DNA of 39,676 nucleotides from NCBI GenBank assembly GCA_963599255.1, contig CAVBWS010000014.1, forward strand, positions 1 to 39,676, written 5' to 3'. Made by a program: the position numbers and the translations under genes. Every line of letters begins with the position of its first letter. Position 1 is the first letter of the stretch. Under the pieces are notes generated by a model. It made no database searches. It had not been told where the DNA came from and was given only the letters and a program-made list of their open reading frames with translations. Positions 16,725 through 25,737 of this stretch are shown here, one piece after another. This DNA is from RGIG5612 sp963599255 (lineage in GTDB: Bacteria > Bacillota > Clostridia > Lachnospirales > Lachnospiraceae).

Positions 16725-16860
16725 TTTAATTTGTACATGTGCCGGACGGCGCAGATGCTGTGATAAAACAATTATCGTAAGCGTTTTCGAACAGTGCCTG
16801 CAACGCCGAGGTCCACGGCATACATAGAATTTGTTCATATGCCGGGACGGCGCAGATGCT
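16725..16860. repeat. Intergenic foldback element, copy D with a duplicated end
   Basis: The core GCGTTTTCGAACAGTG (16781-16796) matches copies A and B. Its reverse complement continues the match with B on both sides, through ACCTCGGCGT on one side and CTGCGCCGTCC on the other. A block reading CATGTGCCGGACGGCG at 16736-16751 recurs almost exactly at 16836-16852 and continues GCAGATGCT in both. The second block touches the stop codon of the GH2 gene. Confidence 0.8.
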
Positions 16861-19292
16861 TAGAATTCTATATCCCGGCAAACATCCGTCACCGCACTAT
16901 GGACCTTCAATATTGCCTTGCCGGACTTACATTTTTTCTTTAAAACAAGCTGTGCCCGTCCGTAGAATGTGTCTGTTACATTTCCGATATAATTGTATTT
17001 AGGTTTCGGATCTGCACTTCCCAATCCCAATATAGCCGCATCGCCTTCCACCTCAACAGCCATTGCCATATCGCTGTCGGTTACAACCTGACCATCGTCA
17101 TCTATGACAGATATGCCAACATATATGAGCTCATTATCATATGTATCTTCTTTTTTTATCAGAATATTGCTGGCAGTGCCTGCAGAGATCATGGAAAATC
17201 TGCCTGTCTCTATGCCGTTTTCATATGTGATCGCTGTTATGGTTCCCAGCTCATATACGGTTTCGAACTTAGATACAAATCCCACTGACTTGCCTGACTG
17301 CAGGCGTCCGCATGAATGATCATTTATTACGAGCTCGACTTCATCACCTGCAGAATACACTTCAACAATCACAGGTTTGCCTTCATATCCGTGCCAGGTC
17401 CAGGTACTTACAGCATCTGTAAACGTCCATGGCGTAAAAAATGCAGGCTGTCCGTATTTGTCAGGCTTCTGAACTGCAATATACGGAGTTTTTCTAAGGC
17501 CGTACACTATCTCATGATAATAAGATGTTGGGCGTCTGAAACCCGTTATATCTATGTCTCCTACATATCCCAATTGCGTAGGAAATCCTGCTGCGAATCC
17601 TCCCGTCTCGCCCGGATATCCGCATAGACCTATACCCGCTTCTCCTATATAATCCCATCCTGTCCAAACAAAATCTCCGATCAGATAGGATAAACTTTCT
17701 ACCAGTTCCCAGTTTCTTGCAAGAGACTGCGGATATGTCTCACTTCCTACTATAACGCGGTTCGGATACATCTTACCATCGGTTTCATATCGTCCTGTCA
17801 TGTAATTATATCCGATAAGATCAAGGGCTGTGCCAGCCTTTTCAAGCCGCTGGCTTATAATCGGATGCCTTACGAATTCATCCTGATACTGTCCCAGAAG
17901 AGCCATGAAATTATTTACATTTCCGCCGGCAGCATCATCCTTCCCTTTATCCTTCAGTACATCATTTACCAGCTGCGGTATGCTGTCTCCCACTGCAAAT
18001 ATGCCATTAATAGATGCAAGGACAAAACGCGTCTTATCTATTTTTCTTATAAAATTACTGATATCAGAGGCGACCTTCGCCCCCTGATCTGTTCCTATTT
18101 CCGATATTTCATTACCTATAGAATACATCAGAACACACGGATGATTATAATCCTTGTGTACCATTGCTTCTATATCCCTCATCCACCACTCGCTAAAATA
18201 TAAGCCATAGTCAAGGTCTGATTTGCAGCGGTTCCACATGTCAAATGCCTCATCTATAACATACATTCCCAGCTCATCGCAGGCGCGAAGCATCGCGGGG
18301 GCCATCGGATGATGTGACATGCGAATAGCATTAAATCCGGCATCTTTAAGTCGGCTCACCTGACGATATACAGAATCTTCGTAGGTTGCTGCTCCTAAAA
18401 TTCCGCTGTCATGGTGAATACATGTACCTCTTAAATTAACAGTCTTGCCATTAACCCTGAGTCCTCTCTTGGCATCGAGTGACAGCTTGCGAATACCGAA
18501 TGGCGTTTCGTTAGTATCTGCAGCTGCATCATCTATCAATAACGTTGACTTGCATGTATACAGAACAGGCGTCTCATCCGACCACAAGGATGGTTCCGGA
18601 ACCAATAATTTCTGGTGTACTGTCCGTTGCTCTGATGAAAACATTACAATCGGCAGATCCTCTGATGCTGCCAGTCTGCCGCTGTTATCAAAAATTTCTG
18701 TCAGCAAACGAGCATTTGCCGGAAACGGCAGATCATTTTTTAGCTCAGTTTTTATACATATCTGTGCGTAATTCTCGTCACATTCTTCGCACTGAATCTG
18801 AACGCCCTCCGGAATTATATGGCACAACGGACCGGTAAACAGATAAACATCCCTGTAAATGCCTGAGCCAGTATACCAGCGGCTGTTTGTCATGCCGTTA
18901 TTTCTGACCTGTACACGTATCTCATTACGCGCACCATATTTGAGAAAATCATTAAGCTCAACATATGTATCTGTATATCCGAACATATTCTTAGCTGCCA
19001 GCTGACCGTTAACATATATCATGGCATTCATGTATATGCCCTCGAACTTGAGTATCAGCCTATGGTTTCTGTCCTCTTCACTTACATCAATATATTTGGC
19101 ATAAGAATATACTCCGCCGTCACGAAATCCTGTAGCAGCGCCATTCCTGCTGTCCTTATACGCCGGCTTAAGAAGCATGGCATCATGAGGCAGATCTATC
19201 TTTTTCGCATCTGACGGAACTTCCCACACCAAGGCAAATGAGTCCATGCTGTCCCAGAAGTACCAGCCATTGTTCCACTTTTGTATATTCAT
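16860..19292 (-). CDS. Glycoside hydrolase family 2 (beta-galactosidase-like)
   Basis: An 810-residue GH2 enzyme with no signal peptide, so probably cytoplasmic. Order: sugar-binding jelly-roll (residues about 1-170, containing WYTGSGIYRDVYL), immunoglobulin-like domain, TIM barrel from about 290 (GTCIHHDSG, RMSHHP), then C-terminal beta domains resembling DUF4982. The acid/base is E395 in YSIGNEISEIG and the nucleophile about E518 in VGSETYPQ. The family retains configuration and includes beta-galactosidases, glucuronidases and mannosidases; the exact sugar is not clear from sequence. TGGAGA precedes the ATG. In this operon it would remove beta-linked sugars next to rhamnose. Confidence 0.9.
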   Translation of the reverse strand: MNIQKWNNGWYFWDSMDSFALVWEVPSDAKKIDLPHDAMLLKPAYKDSRNGAATGFRDGGVYSYAKYIDVSEEDRNHRLILKFEGIYMNAMIYVNGQLAAKNMFGYTDTYVELNDFLKYGARNEIRVQVRNNGMTNSRWYTGSGIYRDVYLFTGPLCHIIPEGVQIQCEECDENYAQICIKTELKNDLPFPANARLLTEIFDNSGRLAASEDLPIVMFSSEQRTVHQKLLVPEPSLWSDETPVLYTCKSTLLIDDAAADTNETPFGIRKLSLDAKRGLRVNGKTVNLRGTCIHHDSGILGAATYEDSVYRQVSRLKDAGFNAIRMSHHPMAPAMLRACDELGMYVIDEAFDMWNRCKSDLDYGLYFSEWWMRDIEAMVHKDYNHPCVLMYSIGNEISEIGTDQGAKVASDISNFIRKIDKTRFVLASINGIFAVGDSIPQLVNDVLKDKGKDDAAGGNVNNFMALLGQYQDEFVRHPIISQRLEKAGTALDLIGYNYMTGRYETDGKMYPNRVIVGSETYPQSLARNWELVESLSYLIGDFVWTGWDYIGEAGIGLCGYPGETGGFAAGFPTQLGYVGDIDITGFRRPTSYYHEIVYGLRKTPYIAVQKPDKYGQPAFFTPWTFTDAVSTWTWHGYEGKPVIVEVYSAGDEVELVINDHSCGRLQSGKSVGFVSKFETVYELGTITAITYENGIETGRFSMISAGTASNILIKKEDTYDNELIYVGISVIDDDGQVVTDSDMAMAVEVEGDAAILGLGSADPKPKYNYIGNVTDTFYGRAQLVLKKKCKSGKAILKVHSAVTDVCRDIEF

Positions 19293-19372
19293 TTTTATAT
19301 TCTCCAGAGATTATATCTTTAAATTCGTTCTTTAATTACCCGTGACGTTTCGGCTGTCTGATATATACGAAT

Positions 19373-20584
19373 TCACTCATGCAAACACTGCTTGCCTTTA
19401 TCTGACGTGCAGGATTTTCCCACATAATCAATAACTGCCTGCGCCGCACGTTCGCAGCCACCATATTTATGCATTTCATCAGACATTCTGCAAGCATTTT
19501 CCTTATATGACGGATTATTGAGCAATTCTGTAAGAGCATCTCTTAATGCTTCTTCTGTAACCTCCGGCTTTTTCAGTACCTTACTTGTAAGGCCCAGTTC
19601 CAGCATTCGTCCGGCGGTAAATACCTGTTCATCCATTTGCGGAATACATATACATGCCACACCGTAATACAGAGCTTCCATTACGCTGCCGGTACCTGCA
19701 TGTGTGATAAAATAATCAGCCTTTTCAAGGACCTCTAACTGCGGCGTAAAAGCCATTACCTGAACATTTGCAGGAATGTCGCCCAGATCCTCCGGTTTGA
19801 GAGTATTACCCAAGGAGCACAGAACATTTATATCCATGTCCTTTACAATCGGGAACAGCATCTGATAAAACTCGGGCCAGTTATTAAAAAGAGAACCCAG
19901 TGATGTATACAGAAGCGGTTTGCCGTTATTCGGTGCATGCCAGGTTCCATCTCCTGCCCTTGGCGCTATCTGTGCGCCTGCGAAAAAGAAATCATCCGAG
20001 AAGGATTCTCCGGCAGGATGAAAACTTCTGGGCTGCGTAATAATATTAAAATCTCCTTTGCCCTCAAATATTTCATATACATCCAGCAGCTTGCCGCCAT
20101 ATTTTTTCTGCAGAGCCTCAGCTATCTCTAATGCTTTGGCCCTGGCAGGATGAGAATCCAGATATACAGGCCAGAATCGACTGATTGAAAAATGTTCATT
20201 TGCCGCATAACTTGTATACATCATAACCAGCGGAAGCTTAAGTTTAGACGCAGCGAGCCTCCCTGCTAAGGCCAATTCATCTGCTATAATTACATCAGGC
20301 ATATCTTTCTGCAGTTCTTCCATGATCGTGTCAATCACACCGATAGCCATTCCAAGGAATACCAACGGTATACCTGCCAGAAAATCCTCACCTGCATCAA
20401 CACTGCCGCCGCCCTGAACGTCAGGAAATGATCTGAATTTTGCTCCGGATTTTTCAACCTGAGACTTAAATGCATCAGGTGCAAAATAAGTAACATCTAC
20501 ACCTTTCTTAACTAATTCACCTATCATCGGCAAGGATGCTAAAATATGTCCGGTCGCACCAACCGGGATATAAACTGCTTTCAT
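19373..20584 (-). CDS. UGT-type glycosyltransferase (MGT/YjiC-like, GT1)
   Basis: A 403-residue GT-B fold enzyme without membrane segments. The N-terminal half (IPVGATGHILASLPMIGELV) would bind the acceptor. The C-terminal half has the UGT nucleotide-sugar motif region FITHAGTGSVMEALYYGV and IPQMDEQVFTAGR. Related enzymes transfer sugars to small hydrophobic acceptors such as macrolides, flavonoids and phenolics. It lies between GH2 and GH43 within a degradation operon, which is unusual. Conjugation of aglycones released from rhamnosides would fit, but this is inference. The ATG has an AAGGGG site. Confidence 0.85.
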   Translation of the reverse strand: MKAVYIPVGATGHILASLPMIGELVKKGVDVTYFAPDAFKSQVEKSGAKFRSFPDVQGGGSVDAGEDFLAGIPLVFLGMAIGVIDTIMEELQKDMPDVIIADELALAGRLAASKLKLPLVMMYTSYAANEHFSISRFWPVYLDSHPARAKALEIAEALQKKYGGKLLDVYEIFEGKGDFNIITQPRSFHPAGESFSDDFFFAGAQIAPRAGDGTWHAPNNGKPLLYTSLGSLFNNWPEFYQMLFPIVKDMDINVLCSLGNTLKPEDLGDIPANVQVMAFTPQLEVLEKADYFITHAGTGSVMEALYYGVACICIPQMDEQVFTAGRMLELGLTSKVLKKPEVTEEALRDALTELLNNPSYKENACRMSDEMHKYGGCERAAQAVIDYVGKSCTSDKGKQCLHE

Positions 20585-20599
20585 ATATCAAATACCCCT

Positions 20600-20685
20600 T
20601 TCATTTTCGTCTGTTTTCAGCATGGAAATTGTCTTGCAGCAGTAGATCTGCGCTTATGCGTACACCTGGATTCAACTGTCACCAT
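20600..20685. repeat. Probable degenerate foldback element (copy F)
   Basis: The gap between GH43 and the glycosyltransferase contains, on the minus strand, GCGCAGAT followed by AAGACAATTTCC and GCTGAAAACAG. This recalls the order in copies A and D, but the TTCGAA core is lost. Homology is suggestive only. Confidence 0.35.
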
Positions 20686-21597
20686 TTATATCCGCTGTCC
20701 CAGCACCAGCTGTCCTTCATTTAGCTCGATCCTGTAAAAGACCGGATGCTCTTTATATTTGTCATTCGGATAATGTAGTGTAAAGATAACATCTCCCTTT
20801 TTATCATGAAAAAACATTCCGTGTCCTCCATTTTCCGGATACAAGGGTTCTTCCTGCAATATCCACGGGCCATGAATGCCATTAACAGAAGACGCAACTC
20901 CGACGGCATATCCGGCGGTGCTCCATGTAGAGCTTATCATGTATAATCTGCCGTCAGACATCTTCATAAAACATGGACCGTCAGAGAAATATACATCACC
21001 ATCAACGCCAAATTCTTCATCAGCATACGGAAATGGCTTAGCCCAGTCATAATCCCTGGCACGTAATATTACTTTAGGTGATGAAATGGTCTTCTTCATA
21101 TCTGCCGACAATTCCTGCATTACATACTCGCCGTCATATGAAGCCGTATCGCAGGACGGATCCAACACATCCTCAAATGAATGAGAATATACCAGATATG
21201 TTCTGCCATCTTCGAACCACAGTGTTCCGTCTATGCAAGTCCAGTTCTCAGGCGTAAGCTTATCTGAGTACAGCTCAAATGGACCTGTGGGCTTATCCGA
21301 AACTAAGAGAAATATCCCTTTCTTCCAGCCGCTGTCTGAGCCTAATGTTGTAAGCAGATAATATCTGCCGTCTATCTTGTAACACTCCGGAGCCCAGAAA
21401 TTGGAATTGGCAAAGAAGTCTTCGGTCCTCTTAAATATTTCAATCGGCCCCTCGAATTTCTCAAGGTCATCACTTACATATACGTCAAACCCATCTGCCA
21501 ACCCCCAGCAAGTGCTGCTGCGCGTTCCGTATACGTAATATTTTCCATTATCCAGAAGAACATACGGGTCTCGTATGTTAATATCTGCTCGTTTCAT
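20686..21597 (-). CDS. Glycoside hydrolase family 43 protein
   Basis: A 303-residue five-bladed beta-propeller protein with no signal peptide. It starts with the catalytic-base motif RDPYVLLDNGKYYVYG (D10). IDGTLWFEDG supplies the pKa-modulating D123. The general-acid position reads FSDGPCF with D206 where many members have Glu; Asp occurs in some GH43 groups. Family members cleave arabinose, xylose or galactose side chains with inversion. It is likely a side-chain exo-enzyme acting with the GH78 encoded directly upstream. The GTG at 21603 is too close to the ribosome-binding site; I choose the ATG at 21597. Confidence 0.88.
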   Translation of the reverse strand: MKRADINIRDPYVLLDNGKYYVYGTRSSTCWGLADGFDVYVSDDLEKFEGPIEIFKRTEDFFANSNFWAPECYKIDGRYYLLTTLGSDSGWKKGIFLLVSDKPTGPFELYSDKLTPENWTCIDGTLWFEDGRTYLVYSHSFEDVLDPSCDTASYDGEYVMQELSADMKKTISSPKVILRARDYDWAKPFPYADEEFGVDGDVYFSDGPCFMKMSDGRLYMISSTWSTAGYAVGVASSVNGIHGPWILQEEPLYPENGGHGMFFHDKKGDVIFTLHYPNDKYKEHPVFYRIELNEGQLVLGQRI

Positions 21598-21657
21598 CGA
21601 CACACCCTTCCTGCTTATTTTTCCATACAGCTACAGCATACAATAAATTTATATTAG

Positions 21658-21712
21658 CGCCTGTGCCGGGACAATACAGCCACTGCTAAATACGGATTGC
21701 TACACAATCCGT
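21658..21712. repeat. Partial foldback element (copy E) with 8-bp hairpin
   Basis: On the plus strand TGCCGGGAC and GCCACTGC match the corresponding half of copies B and D in order and spacing. It is followed by a perfect hairpin, ACGGATTG (21692-21699) with CAATCCGT (21705-21712) and a 5-nt loop. It sits just after the GH78 stop codon. Confidence 0.55.
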
Positions 21713-21718
21713 GTCTGA

Positions 21719-24466
21719 TCAATCGTGAACATATTGCATAAATGCCCCGCTTGCCAGCTCAACATTCATGTCACCAACTTCCAGGCAGGCACTGACACCT
21801 ACAGGAACCTGACCGTGTATTTCATAACCGTCCTCTGTTTTATTCCATTCAAGTGCCGCCTGACCAAATGGTGTCATAATACTGCATTTGCTGCCGGATA
21901 GACCACATCCGAGATCCGGAGCAAATCTAATTTTCTCATATCCCGGCGCGGCCTTCTGAATTCCTCCGATATGGCGATAAATAAAATCACCTACACAGCC
22001 GAATGCATAATGATTATATGATGAATCCGTCGGACTTCCGTCCGGAAGAATGGCAAGCCAATTCTCCCACATTGTGGTGGCACCATTTTTGACCATATAT
22101 AACCAACCCGGCGCCTTTGTCTGATATAACATCTTATACGCAATATCGATTCGTCCATTTTCTGCCAGCACATCCAGTAAATACGAAACTGATGAAAATC
22201 CTGTATCCAGACAATATGCATTGTCTTCAATCAATGTCACCAACTTATCTAATACTTTCTTCTTTAATTCACCTTCCACTATGCCGCAGCGAAGGATTAT
22301 TACATATAAGCCCTGCAGGCTGCTGTTATTAACTGAACCGTCATCTGCAACAAATTCATCTCTGACCGCATTTTGAATCTTAGGAACCAGCTGCTCATAT
22401 TCCGAAGCTTCTTCTTCCTTTCCAAGGGCACGACATACCTTAGCAAAATAACTTGCCGTAAATGCATAATACGCACTTCCCACGACTGCAGCAGTCTCTT
22501 CTGTTCCCCTCTGCACACCGTCCGGAAGAGACCTGAGGGACGGGATCAACCAGTCGCCAAAATGATATTGTTTCGTCCACAGATATGGATTCCTGGCCTT
22601 CTGCTCCGGAGTAAAATGAGCATATCCTTCCGGTTTAAGCTCGCAGTTCTCCTGGATATACCCCATCCATTTTTTCATCATCTCGTAGTTTTCTTCCAAA
22701 ACTGTTATGTCACCGTATGCGTCATACAGATACCACGGCACCAATACACAGGCATCACCCCATACTGACGAAGAATTAGACCCGCCGCTCATAACTCGCT
22801 GTGTACGCTCTTGTTTGCCCGGATTAGGCACCACTACAGGAATCTCACCATTTTCACATTGCTCTGCACGCATATTCATAAGCCACGCCTTGAGAAAACT
22901 CCTCAGATCATAATTAAATGCTCCCGTCTGAGTATAAATCTGAATATCTCCTGTCCAGCCCAGCTTTTCTCTCTGAGGGCAGTCCGTAGGCACGCTGAAC
23001 ATATTGGCCTTAGTAGACCATATGATATTGTGCTGCAGCTGATTCAAATCTTCATTTGAACAGGAAAAATATCCTGTCCTGCCAATCTTGCTGCCCATGG
23101 CATAGGCCTTAACTGATATAATGTCCTCTCTGTTAAGACCTGTAACCCTTACATATCTGAAACCATGGTATGTAAACAGTGGTTCAAATATATTCTCGCC
23201 ATCCCTGCAAATGAGCACATCCTTCTGATCCTTATTTCGTCCCAGAATATTATTAACATAGCTTCCGTCTTTTCTGAGAACCTCTCCATGTTCGAAGCAA
23301 ACCCTCTGCCCGGTTCTGCCTCTTACATGTATATGAAGTACACCTGCAATTACCTGACCAAAGTCAAGTACAAGCTCTCCTGCAGGTGTACTAAATATAT
23401 CCTGTGCTTCTAATACATCTGTCACGCATATAGGATCATTGGGCTGCGCCACCAACTTAGACGGAACTGTCCCTGAGTCGGCTGTAAAAACTCCAGAATC
23501 ACGCACAACACATGCTGTCCATTCACCCTTCAGTAATCCTGGTTTCATCCAGATGTCATCTTTTACGGTAAAATCCTGACATTCACCTATATACAGATCA
23601 GAATATCTGATATAAGAACCTGACGATAAAAAGCTCTCATCCGATGCGAATGTCTCCTCAGATCCATCTTCGTATGTAACATCCAGCTGCATTATAAATC
23701 CCAGACGATTACCGTAATTACAGCTGTCTCCCGGCATACCTAATCTGCCTATCCACCATCCATCTCCCAGTATTGCAGCGATTATATTTTCTCCTTCAGA
23801 CAATGCATCTGTAACATCGTAAGTTTGATAATAAATCATTGACTGATAAGCAGAATTTTCGGGTGCCAAACGGCGTTCTGACTGCTTTATTCCATTAATA
23901 TACAGATTATATATTCCATGAGCCGACGCATAGATTCTGGCCTTTTTCACAGGTTTCACTATATCTATATTCTTACGAAGCTGTTTACACTCCCTTAATC
24001 TAGCCTCACCGCCCCAGAACCTAGGATTAGGAACCAGCATTTCGAAGAATCCCAAGGTCTCTTCTTCAACAGCGTCTTCCTGTTCAGGTTCAATCCATTT
24101 GCCCTTCCATGGGGTTCCCATAAATCCGGTTTCAAATGGAACTGACACACATTCTGCAGCATCTCCATGCTCATCCCATATATGAAATTCTGCATAATAG
24201 GATGTTTTTGGCATCAGAGCAGCTCCGTCATATTGTATATAATTGTTGTGATTGTAAGTAATCCTTCCTGAATCCCAGATAAGTTCTGAATTCTCGCTGT
24301 CTTGCGGCTGTCCCTTTTGAACCACAATCCGATGGGCAGAAATGCCCTTATCATTTTCGGATGGACTTACAGCATAATGAAATAGTGGTTTTGTATTATC
24401 AATACCCAGGGCGCTTTCTCTCCCGTCCACATCAGCGTTTATAATTTTAAGAGTTGAAACTGACAC
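21719..24466 (-). CDS. Alpha-L-rhamnosidase (GH78), first of two
   Basis: A 915-residue inverting enzyme without a signal peptide, probably intracellular. Order: N-terminal beta domains (residues about 1-370), an (alpha/alpha)6 catalytic barrel and a C-terminal beta domain. The key motif TDCPQREKLGWTGD places D495, E500 and D507 with the spacing known for D567, E572 and D579 of a Bacillus GH78. ATTMWENW supplies E801, the expected base. It releases terminal alpha-L-rhamnose that RhaA, RhaB and RhaD then degrade. The start is a GTG with a GAGG site 8 nt upstream. It follows a terminator-like hairpin that separates it from the transporter genes. Confidence 0.95.
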   Translation of the reverse strand: MSVSTLKIINADVDGRESALGIDNTKPLFHYAVSPSENDKGISAHRIVVQKGQPQDSENSELIWDSGRITYNHNNYIQYDGAALMPKTSYYAEFHIWDEHGDAAECVSVPFETGFMGTPWKGKWIEPEQEDAVEEETLGFFEMLVPNPRFWGGEARLRECKQLRKNIDIVKPVKKARIYASAHGIYNLYINGIKQSERRLAPENSAYQSMIYYQTYDVTDALSEGENIIAAILGDGWWIGRLGMPGDSCNYGNRLGFIMQLDVTYEDGSEETFASDESFLSSGSYIRYSDLYIGECQDFTVKDDIWMKPGLLKGEWTACVVRDSGVFTADSGTVPSKLVAQPNDPICVTDVLEAQDIFSTPAGELVLDFGQVIAGVLHIHVRGRTGQRVCFEHGEVLRKDGSYVNNILGRNKDQKDVLICRDGENIFEPLFTYHGFRYVRVTGLNREDIISVKAYAMGSKIGRTGYFSCSNEDLNQLQHNIIWSTKANMFSVPTDCPQREKLGWTGDIQIYTQTGAFNYDLRSFLKAWLMNMRAEQCENGEIPVVVPNPGKQERTQRVMSGGSNSSSVWGDACVLVPWYLYDAYGDITVLEENYEMMKKWMGYIQENCELKPEGYAHFTPEQKARNPYLWTKQYHFGDWLIPSLRSLPDGVQRGTEETAAVVGSAYYAFTASYFAKVCRALGKEEEASEYEQLVPKIQNAVRDEFVADDGSVNNSSLQGLYVIILRCGIVEGELKKKVLDKLVTLIEDNAYCLDTGFSSVSYLLDVLAENGRIDIAYKMLYQTKAPGWLYMVKNGATTMWENWLAILPDGSPTDSSYNHYAFGCVGDFIYRHIGGIQKAAPGYEKIRFAPDLGCGLSGSKCSIMTPFGQAALEWNKTEDGYEIHGQVPVGVSACLEVGDMNVELASGAFMQYVHD

Positions 24467-24570
24467 TTCTAACCTCGTTTTTATTTCTGTTTGCTACTTG
24501 CAAAGCCTCTTTTTTATCTCGATTTTGTCTGATATTTATGCAGAACATCGAGCCTTGGCTTATTAATTGG

Positions 24571-24600
24571 CATAAAAATGGACGCTGCAACTACAGCGCC
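24571..24600 (-). terminator. Terminator after the second ABC permease
   Basis: GG-a-CGCTG (24580-24587) pairs with CAGCG-CC (24594-24600). On the minus strand the stem is followed by ATTTTTATG. It would stop or attenuate transcription before the GH78 gene, so enzymes may be expressed at a lower level than the importer, or from their own promoter. I see no convincing promoter in the remaining 110 bp. Confidence 0.6.
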
Positions 24601-24645
24601 CCTATCTTTGCTTAAAAACAATATAAAGAGGGTTTTTCTATACCC

Positions 24646-25662
24646 TTAGGACGCACTCTTTTCAGATCTGCCTGCCTTAGCCTTGGCAAGTTTTTCTTTA
24701 AACATTTTAGCTTCAACCAGTTTGTAACTATTCGAAGTATATATAAGGAATACCATTACGATTGCGCCATTAACTACAGTTAATGTAGAATTGCTTGCTC
24801 CCAGTTTAACCAATCCCGATGATATGATTCCCTGAGTAAATGCACCGATAAATATTGCTATCGGACGAGAACTGTACTTGGCGATAACGCCTCCGATAAA
24901 CATCGGAAGGAAGGCTGTCATAAAATATGATGAGCTTGACAGTCCAGTACTCGGAGTTACAGCACCATATTTGCTGATATATACCAGCATCGCCAATGAC
25001 AGAAGCACACCTGCTATAACATAACAGATAACTGCATTTTTCTTTTCATTAACACCAACATCCGTTGTAATCTTCTGCCCGCTTCCCAATGCTTCGCGTT
25101 CATATCCGAATTGTGTAAAGTCCCATATAATAACCATTATGATAAGAACCGCCACAATCAGGACTATGGACCATGGAGGATTGGCAAACTTAAGCAGATG
25201 ATTATATCCTATGAGCTTAATGCCATTGGCCTTCTTAATGATGAAACCAACTGCCTCGTAAAGCATGGCAAGACCTAACGAGACAACCATCGGCGGCAAT
25301 TTAAGGAGAACATATACCAGACCTGACACCAGACCTATCAAAGCACCTGCAGCCATTGTAATAATTACAAAAGGGATCACTCCCAGATTAAGGTCCTTAA
25401 CAATGTTACCTGAGATAATAATGGAGAGAACCATTGTTGCACCGACTGCAAAATCGAAACGGCCGTTGGTCAAGTTTATTGCCATAGCCATTGCAATCAG
25501 AGAATTGTAAATAGCCACAAATATAATTGTCTGCATGTCTACCCCAACACCGAATCCGTCTATTCCCAGTGCCTTAGTCAGCACGAAGAAGAACAGATAA
25601 ACCGCTGCAGGAATCACCAGACTCATCCCGATATTCTTTAAAATCTTTTGTCCTTTATTCAT
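24646..25662 (-). CDS. Sugar ABC transporter permease 2 (RbsC/RhaQ-like)
   Basis: A 338-residue permease of the BPD_transp_2 family with about eight to ten membrane segments. NLTNGRFDFAVGATMVLS corresponds to the family's conserved N-x-x-x-x-x-D-x-S/A-V-G region, and the last helices carry GGVIAKYSSRPIAIFIGA. It pairs with the permease at 26900-27892 to form a heterodimeric channel. The ATG at 25662 has an AGAGG site; the ATG at 25695 has none. It follows the binding-protein gene after a GC-rich hairpin. The tail is Lys/Ala rich. Confidence 0.92.
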   Translation of the reverse strand: MNKGQKILKNIGMSLVIPAAVYLFFFVLTKALGIDGFGVGVDMQTIIFVAIYNSLIAMAMAINLTNGRFDFAVGATMVLSIIISGNIVKDLNLGVIPFVIITMAAGALIGLVSGLVYVLLKLPPMVVSLGLAMLYEAVGFIIKKANGIKLIGYNHLLKFANPPWSIVLIVAVLIIMVIIWDFTQFGYEREALGSGQKITTDVGVNEKKNAVICYVIAGVLLSLAMLVYISKYGAVTPSTGLSSSSYFMTAFLPMFIGGVIAKYSSRPIAIFIGAFTQGIISSGLVKLGASNSTLTVVNGAIVMVFLIYTSNSYKLVEAKMFKEKLAKAKAGRSEKSAS

Positions 25663-25695
25663 ACGAACAACCCTCTTTAGAATACTTTCAAGCAT

Positions 25696-25724
25696 TGCCC
25701 GCCGGGTCTAAAACCCGGCAGGCA
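25696..25724 (-). promoter_or_regulatory. Stabilising hairpin between binding protein and permease genes
   Basis: TGCC-c-GCCGGGT pairs with ACCCGGC-a-GGCA around a 5-nt loop: 11 pairs with one mismatch. No U-tract follows on the minus strand. Such hairpins after binding-protein genes usually protect the upstream message and raise binding-protein levels. Confidence 0.65.
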
Positions 25725-25737
25725 GATTCTTTATCAA

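Noticed and set aside
19293..19372. Extra small gene between GH2 and the glycosyltransferase
   Set aside because: The 80-bp gap holds only the GH2 ribosome-binding site and AT-rich sequence; the overlapping frame at 19336-19539 is a shadow of the glycosyltransferase C-terminus.
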